A stretch of 64,000 nucleotides of DNA from Flavobacterium terrae. GTDB taxonomy: Bacteria > Bacteroidota > Bacteroidia > Flavobacteriales > Flavobacteriaceae. Shown here in pieces: positions 55,830 through 64,000 of this stretch; position 1 is the first letter of the stretch, and each line of letters begins with the position of its first letter. The position numbers were made by a program, and so were the translations under genes. The DNA lies in the NCBI RefSeq assembly GCF_900142035.1, contig NZ_FQZI01000003.1, positions 124,001-188,000 on the forward strand, in the 5' to 3' direction. The notes under the pieces were generated by a model. It was not told the origin of the DNA and did not search any database. It saw only the letters and a list, made by a program, of their open reading frames with translations.

Positions 55830-56786
55830 ATGAAAAAATTATTATTGACTGCCTCTGCAGCTTTATTAATGTTCTCTTGTCAAAATGACAATGAATCAGC
55901 AACAACTGAAACAACAAATGTTGATGCTACTGCACACAGAGGCTGTGCTTCTCACGAAGTTCTTGAAGCACAATTAAGAGCTAATCCAGCTTTAGCTAAA
56001 AAAATGGCTGAAATCGAAGCTCAAACTCAAAATACTTTAGAAACTGGAAGAATAGTAAATGGGGTAATGGAAATTCCAGTAGTATTTAACGTACTATACA
56101 GAACTTCAGCTGAAAACATTTCTTTAGCTCAATTACAATCACAAATTGATGTTTTAAACAAAGATTTCTCTGCTACAAACTCTGATTACAATACTTCTAA
56201 CAACCCTTATTCATCAGTGCGCAGTGGTAATACAAATATTAGATTTGTACTAGATCAAGTAATTCGTAAATCAACAACTAAAACTTCTTGGGGTACTAAT
56301 GATGCAATGAAAAAATCAACTCAAGGAGGTTTAAATCCAACTTCTCCAACAACTAAATTAAACTTATGGGTTTGTACAATAGGCGGAGGAATATTAGGTT
56401 ATGCTCAATTCCCTGGAGGTTCATCTTCTACTGATGGTGTTGTTATTGATTCTAAATATTTAGGAACAACTGGTACAGCAACTTATCCATTTAATTTAGG
56501 AAGAACTGCAACTCACGAAGTTGGTCACTGGTTAAACTTACGTCACATTTGGGGAGACGCTACTTGTGGATCAGATTTAGTATCTGACACTCCAGTTCAT
56601 AACACAGCAAATTATGGTGTTCCTGCTGTAGGTCACAGATCAACTTGTTCAGGTACTCCACTTGAAATGTACATGAACTATATGGATTATACTGATGATA
56701 GAGGAATGTATATGTTCTCTGTAGGTCAAAAAACTAGAATGAACGCTGTATTTGCTGTAGGAGCAGCTAGAGCTTCTTTTAGATAA
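55830..56786 (+). CDS. M43-family zinc metallopeptidase lipoprotein, copy 2
   Basis: A 318-residue paralogue of the 54555 gene. The signal ends LMFSC17, followed by QNDNE. Zinc ligands are H229, H233 and H239 with E230 (HEVGHWLNLRH), and the Met-turn is in MNYMDYTDD. Differences from copy 1 cluster in the region between the pro-like block and the metzincin core (residues 60-80 and 118-140). The two copies have equivalent promoters and terminators, so each is an independent unit. Confidence 0.9.
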   Translation: MKKLLLTASAALLMFSCQNDNESATTETTNVDATAHRGCASHEVLEAQLRANPALAKKMAEIEAQTQNTLETGRIVNGVMEIPVVFNVLYRTSAENISLAQLQSQIDVLNKDFSATNSDYNTSNNPYSSVRSGNTNIRFVLDQVIRKSTTKTSWGTNDAMKKSTQGGLNPTSPTTKLNLWVCTIGGGILGYAQFPGGSSSTDGVVIDSKYLGTTGTATYPFNLGRTATHEVGHWLNLRHIWGDATCGSDLVSDTPVHNTANYGVPAVGHRSTCSGTPLEMYMNYMDYTDDRGMYMFSVGQKTRMNAVFAVGAARASFR

Positions 56787-56810
56787 TAATCTATAAATAT
56801 AATATTACAA

Positions 56811-56839
56811 AACTCGCTCTTAGTAGCGAGTTTTTTTTT
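56811..56839 (+). terminator. Terminator after M43 copy 2
   Basis: AACTCGCT (56811-56818) and AGCGAGTT (56825-56832) form the stem, followed by T9. The arms resemble those of the copy 1 terminator. Confidence 0.88.
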
Positions 56840-56864
56840 ATATTCGTTTTCAAAAGACTCAACA

Positions 56865-57953
56865 ATGAATTCAAAAACTATTGCAAATGGAATTGTACGT
56901 GGTGTTTTAACTCTTGCCTTAATTTTACTTATCCTTTATTTTTTATATAAAATTCAACTGGTAATAGTCTACATATTGGTCTCTGTAATATTAGCTATGA
57001 TTGGAACTCCAATTGTAGATTTTTTAAGGAAAAAATTAAAATTCAAATTAACAACTGCTGTAATTTTTACGTTACTGTTTTATGGACTTATAATTTTTGG
57101 TTTTATAATGATGTTTATTCCTTTAATAACCACTCAAGGTCAAAAATTATCACTTCTAGATTCAAATGCACTACAAAATCAAATTACAGAATTAACTGTT
57201 CAGATTAAGAACTTTTTGGATCAACGTGGATTTAATAGTAGTAAAATGATGAAGGAATATAACTTGGTTTCAAAATTAAATTTTAATTTTCTTTCAGATT
57301 TTTTAAATAACACTTTAAATACAATTAGTAATATTGGAATGGGATTGGCTTCAGTATTTTTTATTACTTTTTTCTTTTTAAAAGAAAGAGTGATTTTTTT
57401 AAAAATATTTAGATATATACTCCCAGATGAACATGAAGAAAAAATTTTAAATTCTGTTACTCAAATTAATGAACTACTTTCAAGGTATTTCTTAGGAATT
57501 TTACTTCAATTGTTTATTGTCTTCATTCTATATTTAATAGTTCTTCTAATTTTTGGAGTAGAAAACGCTTTCATTATTGCCTTTTTATGTGCTTTTTTAA
57601 ACATTATACCCTATATAGGACCTTTAATTGGGACAGTTTTAGCAGTTACATTAACTCTTTTAGGAAATTTCAATGGAGCATTTACTCATGAAATGTTAAT
57701 GACTACTATTTATGTAATGATAGGATTTTTTGTAGTTCAGTTTATAGACAATAATATTAGTCAACCTTATATTTTTTCTAATAGTACAAAATCCCATCCC
57801 CTTGAAATCTTTTTAATAATACTTATTTTTGGTTTTTTATTTGGAATACTCGGGATGATAATTGCTATTCCTGTATATACAATTTTAAAAGTAGTAGGAA
57901 AAGAATTCTTACCTAACAATAGAATTATACAATCATTAACCAAAGATTTATAA
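56865..57953 (+). CDS. AI-2E family transporter (PerM/YdiK-like)
   Basis: A 362-residue inner-membrane protein with about eight membrane segments: three in the first 90 residues, a long central loop, then five more. The C-terminal block LNIIPYIGPLIGTVLAVTL is the AI-2E/PerM signature. Substrate for this family is usually unknown; the AI-2 name is historical. It is followed two bases later by the methyltransferase gene. Confidence 0.9.
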   Translation: MNSKTIANGIVRGVLTLALILLILYFLYKIQLVIVYILVSVILAMIGTPIVDFLRKKLKFKLTTAVIFTLLFYGLIIFGFIMMFIPLITTQGQKLSLLDSNALQNQITELTVQIKNFLDQRGFNSSKMMKEYNLVSKLNFNFLSDFLNNTLNTISNIGMGLASVFFITFFFLKERVIFLKIFRYILPDEHEEKILNSVTQINELLSRYFLGILLQLFIVFILYLIVLLIFGVENAFIIAFLCAFLNIIPYIGPLIGTVLAVTLTLLGNFNGAFTHEMLMTTIYVMIGFFVVQFIDNNISQPYIFSNSTKSHPLEIFLIILIFGFLFGILGMIIAIPVYTILKVVGKEFLPNNRIIQSLTKDL

Positions 57954-57955
57954 AA

Positions 57956-59134
57956 TTGAATCAAGATTTACTTAATATTGAAGTACAAAAATTCATCAAT
58001 GAATCACTTGAAATAAATTTTTCAAAAATAGCTTTATTAAAAAATCCTTTTCCGGAAATTTCATGGACAGATATTTTAACTCAAATTGCATCCAAAGCAA
58101 AAGCAAAAACTAAACTTCCTACATGGTTTAATACTGATGCTATTTTATATCCAAGTAAACTTTCTATTGAACAAACTTCTTCTGAAAAAACTGCAAATTA
58201 CAAAGCAAATTTGATTTCAGGAGAATCAATAATTGATTTAACTGGTGGATTTGGTGTAGATGATTATTATTTTTCAAAAATATTTTCAAGAGTAGTACAT
58301 TGTGAATTAAAAAAAGATCTTCACGAAATTGTAAAACACAATCTTTCATCACTTTCTGTTAAAAACATTGAATGTTTTTTAGGCGATAGTAGTACTATTA
58401 TTAAAGAAATCAATTCAAAATTTGATTGGATTTATATTGATCCATCAAGAAGAAACGATGCCAAAGGCAAAGTTTTTTTGCTCAAAGATTGTTTGCCAGA
58501 TGTTCCTTCAAATTTAGATTTTTACTTCAATTTTACGGACAACATATTAATAAAAACGGCTCCATTATTAGATATTTCAGCAGGATTATCTGAATTGAAA
58601 AATGTTCGCGAAATACATATTGTAGCTATCAACAATGAAGTTAAAGAACTCCTTTGGATCTTACAAAAAGATTTTAAAGAAAGCTGTAAAATTAAAACAA
58701 TAAATATTTCAAAAGAAAATGAAGAATTATTTGAATTTAACTTAAATGATAATACTTATTTATCCCTGTTTTCTGAACCAAAAAAATACTTATACGAACC
58801 AAACAGTGCTATACTTAAATCAGGAGGGTTTAACAATGTAGCAAAGTTTTATAAAGTTGAAAAACTTCAACAACATTCACATTTATATACATCAGACCAA
58901 GAAATTGATTTTCCAGGAAGAAAATTTATAGTAAACAAAGTCTTTGAGTATAACAAAACAAATATGAAACATCATTTAGCAAACTCAAAAGCAAACATAA
59001 CAACACGAAATTTTTCAGAAACAGTTGAAGAAATAAGAAAGAAGTGGAAAATAAAAGATGGAGGAGATTTGTATTCTTTTTTTACAACTGACAAAAGTAA
59101 TCACAAAATTGTTTTAATTTGCCAAAAAATATAA
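57956..59134 (+). CDS. THUMP-like / PG_1098-type class I SAM-dependent methyltransferase
   Basis: A 392-residue protein that appears to start with TTG at 57956: homologues that I recall begin at this position with Met-Asn and no upstream ATG exists. The Rossmann SAM motif is ESIIDLTGGFGVDDYYFS (about 82-99), and the catalytic-type WIYIDPSRR follows. An N-terminal helical region precedes and a C-terminal THUMP-like domain (YLYEPNSAILKSGGFNNVA...) follows. It is likely an RNA methyltransferase of Bacteroidota, substrate unknown. It is cotranscribed with the AI-2E protein and the following secreted protein. Confidence 0.85.
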   Translation: MNQDLLNIEVQKFINESLEINFSKIALLKNPFPEISWTDILTQIASKAKAKTKLPTWFNTDAILYPSKLSIEQTSSEKTANYKANLISGESIIDLTGGFGVDDYYFSKIFSRVVHCELKKDLHEIVKHNLSSLSVKNIECFLGDSSTIIKEINSKFDWIYIDPSRRNDAKGKVFLLKDCLPDVPSNLDFYFNFTDNILIKTAPLLDISAGLSELKNVREIHIVAINNEVKELLWILQKDFKESCKIKTINISKENEELFEFNLNDNTYLSLFSEPKKYLYEPNSAILKSGGFNNVAKFYKVEKLQQHSHLYTSDQEIDFPGRKFIVNKVFEYNKTNMKHHLANSKANITTRNFSETVEEIRKKWKIKDGGDLYSFFTTDKSNHKIVLICQKI

Positions 59135-59138
59135 CAAA

Positions 59139-59714
59139 ATGCGTTTTTACATTATTGCTTTACTTACACTTGCTCAATTCATAACGTTTGCACAAAAACA
59201 ACCTTGTAAATTTGAAATAAATACAACCGATTCACTTGGTGTATACAAAGAAACACCCAGTCATTTAGTCTATGAAAAAGTATTTGGAAATTCTTCTCAG
59301 TTGGTATTTTTATCGATAGGCTCGGACAATAGTACACCATTTTTAAAATTACAAATAATTCAGAAAAGCAAAGATTTTATTATTCCAAAATGCATTGATA
59401 AAAATTCTAGAATTTACTTTCAATTAACTAATGGTAAAATTTATACTTTAGTTAATGCATCAAACGATAAATGTGACAATTTAATTTTTAACGAAACAGA
59501 CAAAGAAAACAATAGATTACTTGACTGTACTTTTTTATTTTTAAAAAATGATTTTGAAGACTTGAAAAAGTTTCCAATAATGCTAATGAAAATTAAGCTT
59601 GCTTCAGATGAAAAGGAGTATATTATATCTAAAGAATTAATTTCAGAAAAAATAAATACCAAATCAAACCCTGAAAGCTTTTTTATCGATAATCTTCATT
59701 GTATCATGAACTAA
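59139..59714 (+). CDS. Hypothetical secreted protein
   Basis: A 191-residue protein with a clear signal peptide (ALLTLAQFITFAQ) and a beta-rich mature part containing cysteines C23, C83, C112, C130 and C188, which could form disulfides. No domain is recognised. It lies four bases after the methyltransferase and shares a 4-bp stop overlap with the convergent VanX-like gene. Periplasmic or secreted. Confidence 0.6.
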   Translation: MRFYIIALLTLAQFITFAQKQPCKFEINTTDSLGVYKETPSHLVYEKVFGNSSQLVFLSIGSDNSTPFLKLQIIQKSKDFIIPKCIDKNSRIYFQLTNGKIYTLVNASNDKCDNLIFNETDKENNRLLDCTFLFLKNDFEDLKKFPIMLMKIKLASDEKEYIISKELISEKINTKSNPESFFIDNLHCIMN

Positions 59715-60397
59715 TTACAGTTCCATGAAAAATTTGAAAGTGCATCTTTTTTAGCATCTTTTAAATTATAATGCCACCACTCTGAATCGAGTGATTCAAA
59801 GCCATTTTTAATCATTATTTTTTTTAATAATTTCCTGTTTTTAATTACATCGGAAGATAATTTTGTAAATAAATGAGAGGATTCTGGACCAAAATGATCA
59901 AATTTTGTTCCCATATCTAGCTCATTACCTTGTTTATCAACTATAGTAATATCAACAGCCCCTCCTCTATTGTGTATAGAACCTCTTTTGGGATTTGCAA
60001 CATAAGTTGCGTTAGGCACAATTTTCCACATTTTTTTTTGCACGTCCAAGGGACGATAACAATCAAAAAGCTTAATCCTATATCCTTTTTTCAAAAATTC
60101 TTCGTTTGCTTTTATTAAAGATTTAATTGTTTTAATTCTTAAATAACAAGATGCGCAATCATAAACTTTAGAATTAAGAAAATTATCATTTGTAGCGTAT
60201 TTCATTTCAAGAATAAAATCTTTGCTATGATCTGTCAGATTTTCAAAAACTGTATCAGAAACAGATATTGTTTGTTTCTTTTCGTTAGTTTTTATGGAAG
60301 CTATATTATTTGAATTTATAGTATTGCTATTAGCCGTTTTACATGAAAAAACAGATAATAATATAGAAGTGTAAAAGATACTTTTAAAAAGCTTCAT
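59711..60397 (-). CDS. D-Ala-D-Ala dipeptidase (VanX-like, M15 family) lipoprotein
   Basis: A 228-residue lipoprotein (signal ending SVFSC19). The M15D signature SIHNRGGAVDITI gives the zinc ligands H and D, and the EWWHY block near 200 gives the catalytic E and third ligand H. The LFDCYRPLDVQKKMW block is also conserved. It hydrolyses D-Ala-D-Ala or related murein dipeptides in the periplasm; no van resistance genes are nearby, so a peptidoglycan recycling role is likelier than glycopeptide resistance. It lies downstream of the tRNA terminator. Confidence 0.9.
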   Translation of the reverse strand: MKLFKSIFYTSILLSVFSCKTANSNTINSNNIASIKTNEKKQTISVSDTVFENLTDHSKDFILEMKYATNDNFLNSKVYDCASCYLRIKTIKSLIKANEEFLKKGYRIKLFDCYRPLDVQKKMWKIVPNATYVANPKRGSIHNRGGAVDITIVDKQGNELDMGTKFDHFGPESSHLFTKLSSDVIKNRKLLKKIMIKNGFESLDSEWWHYNLKDAKKDALSNFSWNCN

Positions 60398-60433
60398 TGA
60401 TTATTTTTTTATGAAAATACGTAGAAAATACCA

Positions 60434-60462
60434 ATAAAAAAAGCCTCACGATTGTGAGGCTT
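60434..60462 (-). terminator. tRNA cluster terminator
   Basis: On the minus strand AAGCCTCAC / GTGAGGCTT (60454-60462 with 60441-60449) is a 9-bp stem, followed by T7 just after tRNA-Arg. Confidence 0.9.
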
Positions 60463-60465
60463 AAG

Positions 60466-60539
60466 TGATCCAATCAGGATTCGAACCTGAGACCTACTGC
60501 TTAGAAGGCAGTTGCTCTATCCAGCTGAGCTATTGGACC
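60466..60539 (-). tRNA. tRNA-Arg (anticodon TCT)
   Basis: A 74-nt tRNA on the minus strand. Acceptor stem GGTCCAA/TTGGATC (one G-U), anticodon stem ACTGC/GCAGT with loop CTTCTAA (anticodon TCT, reading AGA/AGG), and T-arm GGTTCGAATCC are intact. The 3' CCA is not encoded. Confidence 0.97.
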
Positions 60540-60573
60540 TCATTTTAGTAAACTAAAACAATTTATCATCTTG

Positions 60574-60648
60574 TCGGGGTGGCAGGATTCGAACCTGCGA
60601 CCTCCTGGTCCCAAACCAGGCGCGATGACCGGGCTACGCTACACCCCG
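60574..60648 (-). tRNA. tRNA-Pro (anticodon TGG)
   Basis: A 75-nt tRNA on the minus strand. Acceptor CGGGGTG/CACCCCG, anticodon stem CCTGG/CCAGG with loop TTTGGGA (anticodon TGG), and T-arm GGTTCGAATCC are intact. CCA is not encoded. Confidence 0.97.
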
Positions 60649-60661
60649 AGTACAAAAAAAG

Positions 60662-60745
60662 CGGAGAGACAGGGACTCGAACCCTGGCGACAGTTACCCG
60701 TCGACAGATTAGCAATCTGCTCCGTTACCACTCCGGCACCTCTCC
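60662..60745 (-). tRNA. tRNA-Ser (anticodon GCT)
   Basis: An 84-nt class II tRNA on the minus strand with an expanded variable arm. The loop TTGCTAA gives anticodon GCT (AGC/AGU), and the T-arm is GGGTTCGAGTCCC. The discriminator is G, as in tRNA-Ser. CCA is not encoded. It is the first of the three tRNAs transcribed. Confidence 0.97.
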
Positions 60746-60777
60746 TATTGCAAAGAACTTGACCTTTTTTGCGGTTG

Positions 60778-60808
60778 CAAATGTAACGCATCATTCCTTT
60801 ATTACCAA
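60778..60808 (-). promoter_or_regulatory. tRNA cluster promoter
   Basis: TTG (60806-60808), 20 bases, TACATTTG (60778-60785) on the minus strand, a consensus promoter 32 bases upstream of tRNA-Ser. In the remaining spacer up to 61000 I see no further feature. Confidence 0.85.
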
Positions 60809-61000
60809 CTTTTTTTACGACTTTTTTAAGATATTTTGAAAGGTTTTTTTAAAGTATTTAAGAATCAACACAGTACGTTCTAATTTTTTTTCAATGATAC
60901 AACTTAAAATCCAATAATCACAGTTAATAATATTTAAAAAAGACTATTATATAATGTCTTAAATTAGTAAATTCGCAAATAATTTTTGAAAAACCAAAAA

Positions 61001-62176
61001 ATGAAAAAAGTTGTAATCGTTTCGGCTGTACGTACACCAATAGGAAGCTTTATGGGTTCTTTATCTAGTGTTTCAGCTCCACAATTAGGCGCTACTGCAA
61101 TAAAAGGTGCTTTAAATAAAATCAATTTAGATCCTGCTTTAATTAATGAAGTATATATGGGACATGTTGTTCAAGCTGGTACTGGACAAGCTCCTGCAAG
61201 ACAGGCTGCAATATTTGCAGGCTTACCTGATAGTGTTATTTGTACTACTGTAAATAAAGTTTGTGCCTCTGGAATGAAGTCTGTTACTATGGGAGCTCAA
61301 GCTATCATGTGTGGTGATGCTGAGATTGTAGTTGCTGGTGGTATGGAAAATATGAGCTTAATTCCTCATTATGTTCACATGAGAAATGGAGCAAAATTTG
61401 GTCCAGCAACTTTATTAGATGGTATGCAAAAAGATGGACTTGTTGATGCATATGATCAACAAGCAATGGGTGTCTTTGCTGATTTATGCGCAACAGAACA
61501 CAAAATTACACGTGAAGAACAAGATGCATTTGCAGTTCAATCTTATGAACGTTCTGCTAAAGCATGGGAAGCTGGTAAATTTGACAACGAAATAGTTCCT
61601 GTAAGTATTCCACAAAGAAAAGGAGACCCAATTATATTTGCTAAAGACGAAGAATATACAAATGTTCGTTTAGATAAGATACCTACATTAAATGCTGTAT
61701 TTACAAAAGAAGGAACTGTAACAGCTGCAAATGCCTCTACAATTAATGATGGTGCTGCCGCTTTAGTTTTAATGAGTGAAGAAAAAGCAAACGAACTTGG
61801 CTTAAAACCATTAGCATATATTAAAAGTTATGCTGATGCTGAACAAGAGCCAAAATGGTTTACAACTGCACCAGCTAAAGCATTACCAATTGCTTTAAAA
61901 AAAGCTGGAATTTCAACTTCTGATGTTGATTTCTTTGAATTTAACGAAGCTTTTTCAGTTGTTGGATTAGCTAATTCTAAAATTTTAGGTCTAGATAACA
62001 ATAAAGTAAATGTTAATGGTGGAGCTGTTTCCTTAGGTCACCCTCTAGGTTGTTCAGGTGCAAGAATCATTGTAACTTTACTAAATGTTTTAGAACAAAA
62101 TAACGCAAAAATTGGAGCTGCTGCGATTTGTAACGGTGGTGGTGGTGCTTCTGCAATTGTTATTGAAAGAGCTTAA
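61001..62176 (+). CDS. Acetyl-CoA C-acetyltransferase (thiolase)
   Basis: The ATG at 61001 (391 residues) is preferred over a TTG at 60986. The acylated cysteine is C88 (NKVCASGMKS), and the histidine and second cysteine are in GGAVSLGHPLGCSGARI and AICNGGGGASA. It condenses or cleaves acetyl-CoA and acetoacetyl-CoA in the cytoplasm. Length is standard. It is monocistronic, with a repeat element between it and the NlpC gene. Confidence 0.95.
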   Translation: MKKVVIVSAVRTPIGSFMGSLSSVSAPQLGATAIKGALNKINLDPALINEVYMGHVVQAGTGQAPARQAAIFAGLPDSVICTTVNKVCASGMKSVTMGAQAIMCGDAEIVVAGGMENMSLIPHYVHMRNGAKFGPATLLDGMQKDGLVDAYDQQAMGVFADLCATEHKITREEQDAFAVQSYERSAKAWEAGKFDNEIVPVSIPQRKGDPIIFAKDEEYTNVRLDKIPTLNAVFTKEGTVTAANASTINDGAAALVLMSEEKANELGLKPLAYIKSYADAEQEPKWFTTAPAKALPIALKKAGISTSDVDFFEFNEAFSVVGLANSKILGLDNNKVNVNGGAVSLGHPLGCSGARIIVTLLNVLEQNNAKIGAAAICNGGGGASAIVIERA

Positions 62177-62180
62177 AATA

Positions 62181-62250
62181 ATTATAAGTTATGAGTTATG
62201 AGTTATACTTTTTTGTATGACTCATAATTTATAACTCTTAACTCATAATT
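62181..62250. repeat. AT-rich ATGAGTTAT inverted repeat element
   Basis: The thiolase-to-NlpC spacer is built from ATGAGTTAT words (ATTATAAGTTATGAGTTATGAGTTATAC) on the left and from their reverse complements (GTATGACTCATAATTTATAACTCTTAACTCATAAT) on the right, around a TTTTTT centre. It can fold as a long imperfect hairpin. Words of the same kind are at 12414-12441. Confidence 0.6.
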
Positions 62251-62257
62251 AAAATAA

Positions 62258-63019
62258 ATGTTTGGTATTTGTAATCTAGCCAATATTCCTTTACGATTTG
62301 AACCTAGTGATAGAAGTGAACTTGTTTCACAAGTCCTTTTTGGAGAACATTTTCAAATCTTAGAACAAAATCAAAAATGGTCTAAAATAAAATTAGCCTA
62401 TGATCATTACGAAGGATGGATTGACAACAAACAATTCAAAGATATAACTGAGGAGCAATACAATTTATTATCAACAGACAGTATAGTCTTAAATGCTGAT
62501 TTAATTGAGTGTGTGACTTCACAGGATAATTTATTAATGCCAATTCCATTAGGAGCATCATTGTCTTTTTTAAATTATGATTCAATAAATACGGAGTGTC
62601 TAACTTTTGAAGGAATTAAAGTGAGTGGTATTAAATCCAAATCGCAAATTCTTGACACAGCTTTTATGTATTTAAATGCCCCGTATTTATGGGGTGGCAA
62701 AACGCCTTTTGGAATTGACTGCTCTGGCTTTACACAAATGGTATATAAACTCAATGGTTATAAGTTATTGAGAGATGCTTCACAACAGGCAACTCAAGGA
62801 TTAGCTTTAAGCTTTATTGAAGAAAGTGAACCAGGAGATTTAGCTTTTTTTGACAATGAAGAAGGAAATATTGTTCATGTTGGAATCATAATGGAAAATA
62901 ATTACATTATTCATGCAAGTGGTAAAGTTAGAATAGATCGCCTAGACCATTTAGGTATTTATAATGCCGAAATTAACAGACATACTCACAAACTTAGAGT
63001 CATTAAAAAAGTTATATAA
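62258..63019 (+). CDS. C40-family NlpC/P60 cysteine peptidase with SH3-like domains
   Basis: A 253-residue protein. Two SH3-like segments (about 1-60 and 75-125, with the binding-groove-type GICNLANIPLRFEPSD and LIECVTSQDNLLM) precede an NlpC/P60 catalytic domain. The triad is C155 (GIDCSGFTQM), H207 (VHVGIIM) and H219 (YIIHASG). It cleaves peptidoglycan stem peptides (D-Glu-diaminopimelate). No signal peptide is seen, so it may act in the cytoplasm on recycled murein peptides. Confidence 0.9.
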   Translation: MFGICNLANIPLRFEPSDRSELVSQVLFGEHFQILEQNQKWSKIKLAYDHYEGWIDNKQFKDITEEQYNLLSTDSIVLNADLIECVTSQDNLLMPIPLGASLSFLNYDSINTECLTFEGIKVSGIKSKSQILDTAFMYLNAPYLWGGKTPFGIDCSGFTQMVYKLNGYKLLRDASQQATQGLALSFIEESEPGDLAFFDNEEGNIVHVGIIMENNYIIHASGKVRIDRLDHLGIYNAEINRHTHKLRVIKKVI

Positions 63020-63023
63020 CAAT

Positions 63024-63050
63024 AAAAAAGCCCCTTAAAGGGGCTTTTTT
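63024..63050. terminator. Bidirectional terminator
   Basis: An 11-bp stem (63024-63034 AAAAAAGCCCC with 63040-63050) lies between convergent genes. Confidence 0.92.
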
Positions 63051-63073
63051 ATTTACATTTTATTAAAACTAAA

Positions 63074-64000
63074 TTAATTTTTAGCCTTTAAAGCTTTATA
63101 TTTTTCAGTCATATCTAAAGCATTGTACATGTTTAAAAGAGTTGATTTAATGGCTGCATCTCCAACAAATAATTCATAAGCTTTTTCTAAATGAGGTATA
63201 GCCGATTTGTATATAGCTTCTCTTTTAGCTTTAAGAATTTCGTACTTCTTGTTATCAGCAGGTGAAGTCCCTAATTTATTCATAGCATCAACTATTTCTT
63301 TTTCACCATCTAATTTTAACACCGCCAAATTCATATATGCGTTTCTGTATTTTGGATCGATCTGAATAGCTTTTAAATAATATCCTTCTGCATCAATTTT
63401 TGCCTGATTGTCTTTAGATTGAGCAGATATAACACCTAAATTATAGTACAAATCTGCATTATTAGGGTCTTTAGCTAATACTTCAGAAATTAAATTTTTA
63501 TAAGTTGTGTAATCGTTTGTTTTTAAATAAAGATCAGCTTCAGACATAATAAGTGAAATGTCATCAGGATTAGCTTTTCTTGCATCAATTATAGCTTTTT
63601 TAGCAGCGGCAACATCATTCTTTTCAATATAAATCAAAGAAATATTTTTATAAATCTCTCCTCTTTTAGATGGCTCATTTTCATCCCTAGGAAAAGCGTG
63701 AGAACCTAATCTCACAGCCTGATCTCTTGTCGATTTATCAGGGAATGTCTCCTCTTTATCATTAACTTTACTTTTTGCTAAATAATTAACCTTTTTTCCA
63801 GAATAATTCAATTGCTTTAGTTTATTGTAATAGTTTAAAGCTAAATCATAATCCTGAGCATTAATAGCAGATCCTGCTGCATAATACAACATACTTGTGT
63901 CTTTTGGCTCAAGAGTATACACTTGATATAATTTTAAAGCACTTTCTTTAAATTTTTTCGCATCACTATCAGCAATTGCGCTATTAGTCAACTCTCTTTT
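63074..64000 (-). CDS. Tetratricopeptide-repeat protein, C-terminal part (runs off the window)
   Basis: The reading frame is open to base 64000, so only the last 308 codons are visible; the TTG at 63991 is not a start. Repeated helix pairs of TPR type are seen (YYAAGSAINAQDYDLALNYYNKLKQL; ISLIYIEKNDVAAAKKAIIDARKANP; DLYYNLGVISAQSKDNQAKIDAEGYYLKAIQIDP; NAYMNLAVLKLDGEKEIVDAM). It is likely a protein-protein interaction scaffold, perhaps exported, as is common in Flavobacteria; the N-terminus is not available to check for a signal peptide. Confidence 0.85.
   Translation of the reverse strand, partial: KRELTNSAIADSDAKKFKESALKLYQVYTLEPKDTSMLYYAAGSAINAQDYDLALNYYNKLKQLNYSGKKVNYLAKSKVNDKEETFPDKSTRDQAVRLGSHAFPRDENEPSKRGEIYKNISLIYIEKNDVAAAKKAIIDARKANPDDISLIMSEADLYLKTNDYTTYKNLISEVLAKDPNNADLYYNLGVISAQSKDNQAKIDAEGYYLKAIQIDPKYRNAYMNLAVLKLDGEKEIVDAMNKLGTSPADNKKYEILKAKREAIYKSAIPHLEKAYELFVGDAAIKSTLLNMYNALDMTEKYKALKAKN

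Noticed and set aside
60571..60839. Two plus-strand open frames of 63 and 86 codons across the tRNA cluster (GWQDSNLRPPGPKPGAM type)
   Set aside because: These are antisense reads of the tRNA-Pro and tRNA-Ser genes, a well-known source of spurious proteins.

Overview
The window looks like a chromosomal segment of a low-GC Bacteroidota, most probably a Flavobacterium-like member of the Flavobacteriaceae. Evidence read from the sequence: promoters of the TTTG / TAnnTTTG type instead of sigma-70 -35/-10 boxes, very AT-rich spacers, a Bacteroidota-order his operon, flavobacterial families (DUF4159, TlpA-like lipoproteins, carboxypeptidase-regulatory-like domains, PG_1098-type methyltransferase, YkuD_2 L,D-transpeptidase, M43 lipoproteases) and simple AT-rich repeat phrases in some spacers. 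The genus is inferred from memory, not from a search. No phage, transposase, CRISPR array or rRNA operon was seen.

Layout. 1-1.3 kb: the start of an FAD aromatic-CoA monooxygenase with an SRPBCC protein and a flavin reductase. 1.4-5.8 kb: acs, convergent with a DnaQ-like protein and a cNMP/CBS/nucleotidyltransferase protein, both of which have lost key catalytic residues. 5.9-11.8 kb: a helicase, a DUF3817 / MscS / L,D-transpeptidase run, a thioesterase, a NUDIX hydrolase, DUF2461. 11.8-19.05 kb: the complete histidine operon hisGDCBHAF(IE), preceded by a promoter, a 17-codon leader peptide with HHHHYSH and an attenuator. 19.06-26.6 kb: VIT1-type metal transporter and a DUF2231-like protein, an LTA-synthase-family enzyme, a membrane VWA protein, fabG and a di-haem peroxidase lipoprotein. 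26.7-34.2 kb: pheT, two pirins with a GNAT and an OsmC protein, a YbiT-type ABC-F ATPase.

34.3-36.8 kb is the most unusual part: a divergent Lgt paralogue overlapping a cysteine-rich radical SAM gene of the MJ0619/Tes type, followed by two tandem paralogous two-helix membrane proteins. I propose it as an undescribed envelope-lipid modification module. 36.9-47.1 kb: a redox-dead TlpA-like lipoprotein, transaldolase-like enzyme, SDR, dipeptide epimerase, the SRP RNA with its own promoter and terminator, a glutaminyl cyclase, and a central-carbon group (mgsA, GlcNAc-kinase-like, gapA, pfkA) with a Flavo-1-like structured RNA. 47.3-54.3 kb: TamB-like protein, tsaD, rsmE and DUF4159. 54.3-64 kb: a relict gene end, tandem duplicated M43 surface lipoproteases with duplicated promoters, AI-2E-family permease, methyltransferase, VanX-like dipeptidase, a tRNA-Ser/Pro/Arg cluster, thiolase, NlpC/P60 peptidase and a TPR protein running off the end.

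Several supplied frames begin at TTG or GTG or inside other elements; starts were moved where the sequence decided (3903-5810, 5927-7465, 9180, 10615, 10708, 34292, 43589, 46084, 53669, 61001). Two genes (the TamB-like protein and the PG_1098-type methyltransferase) appear genuinely to start with TTG.
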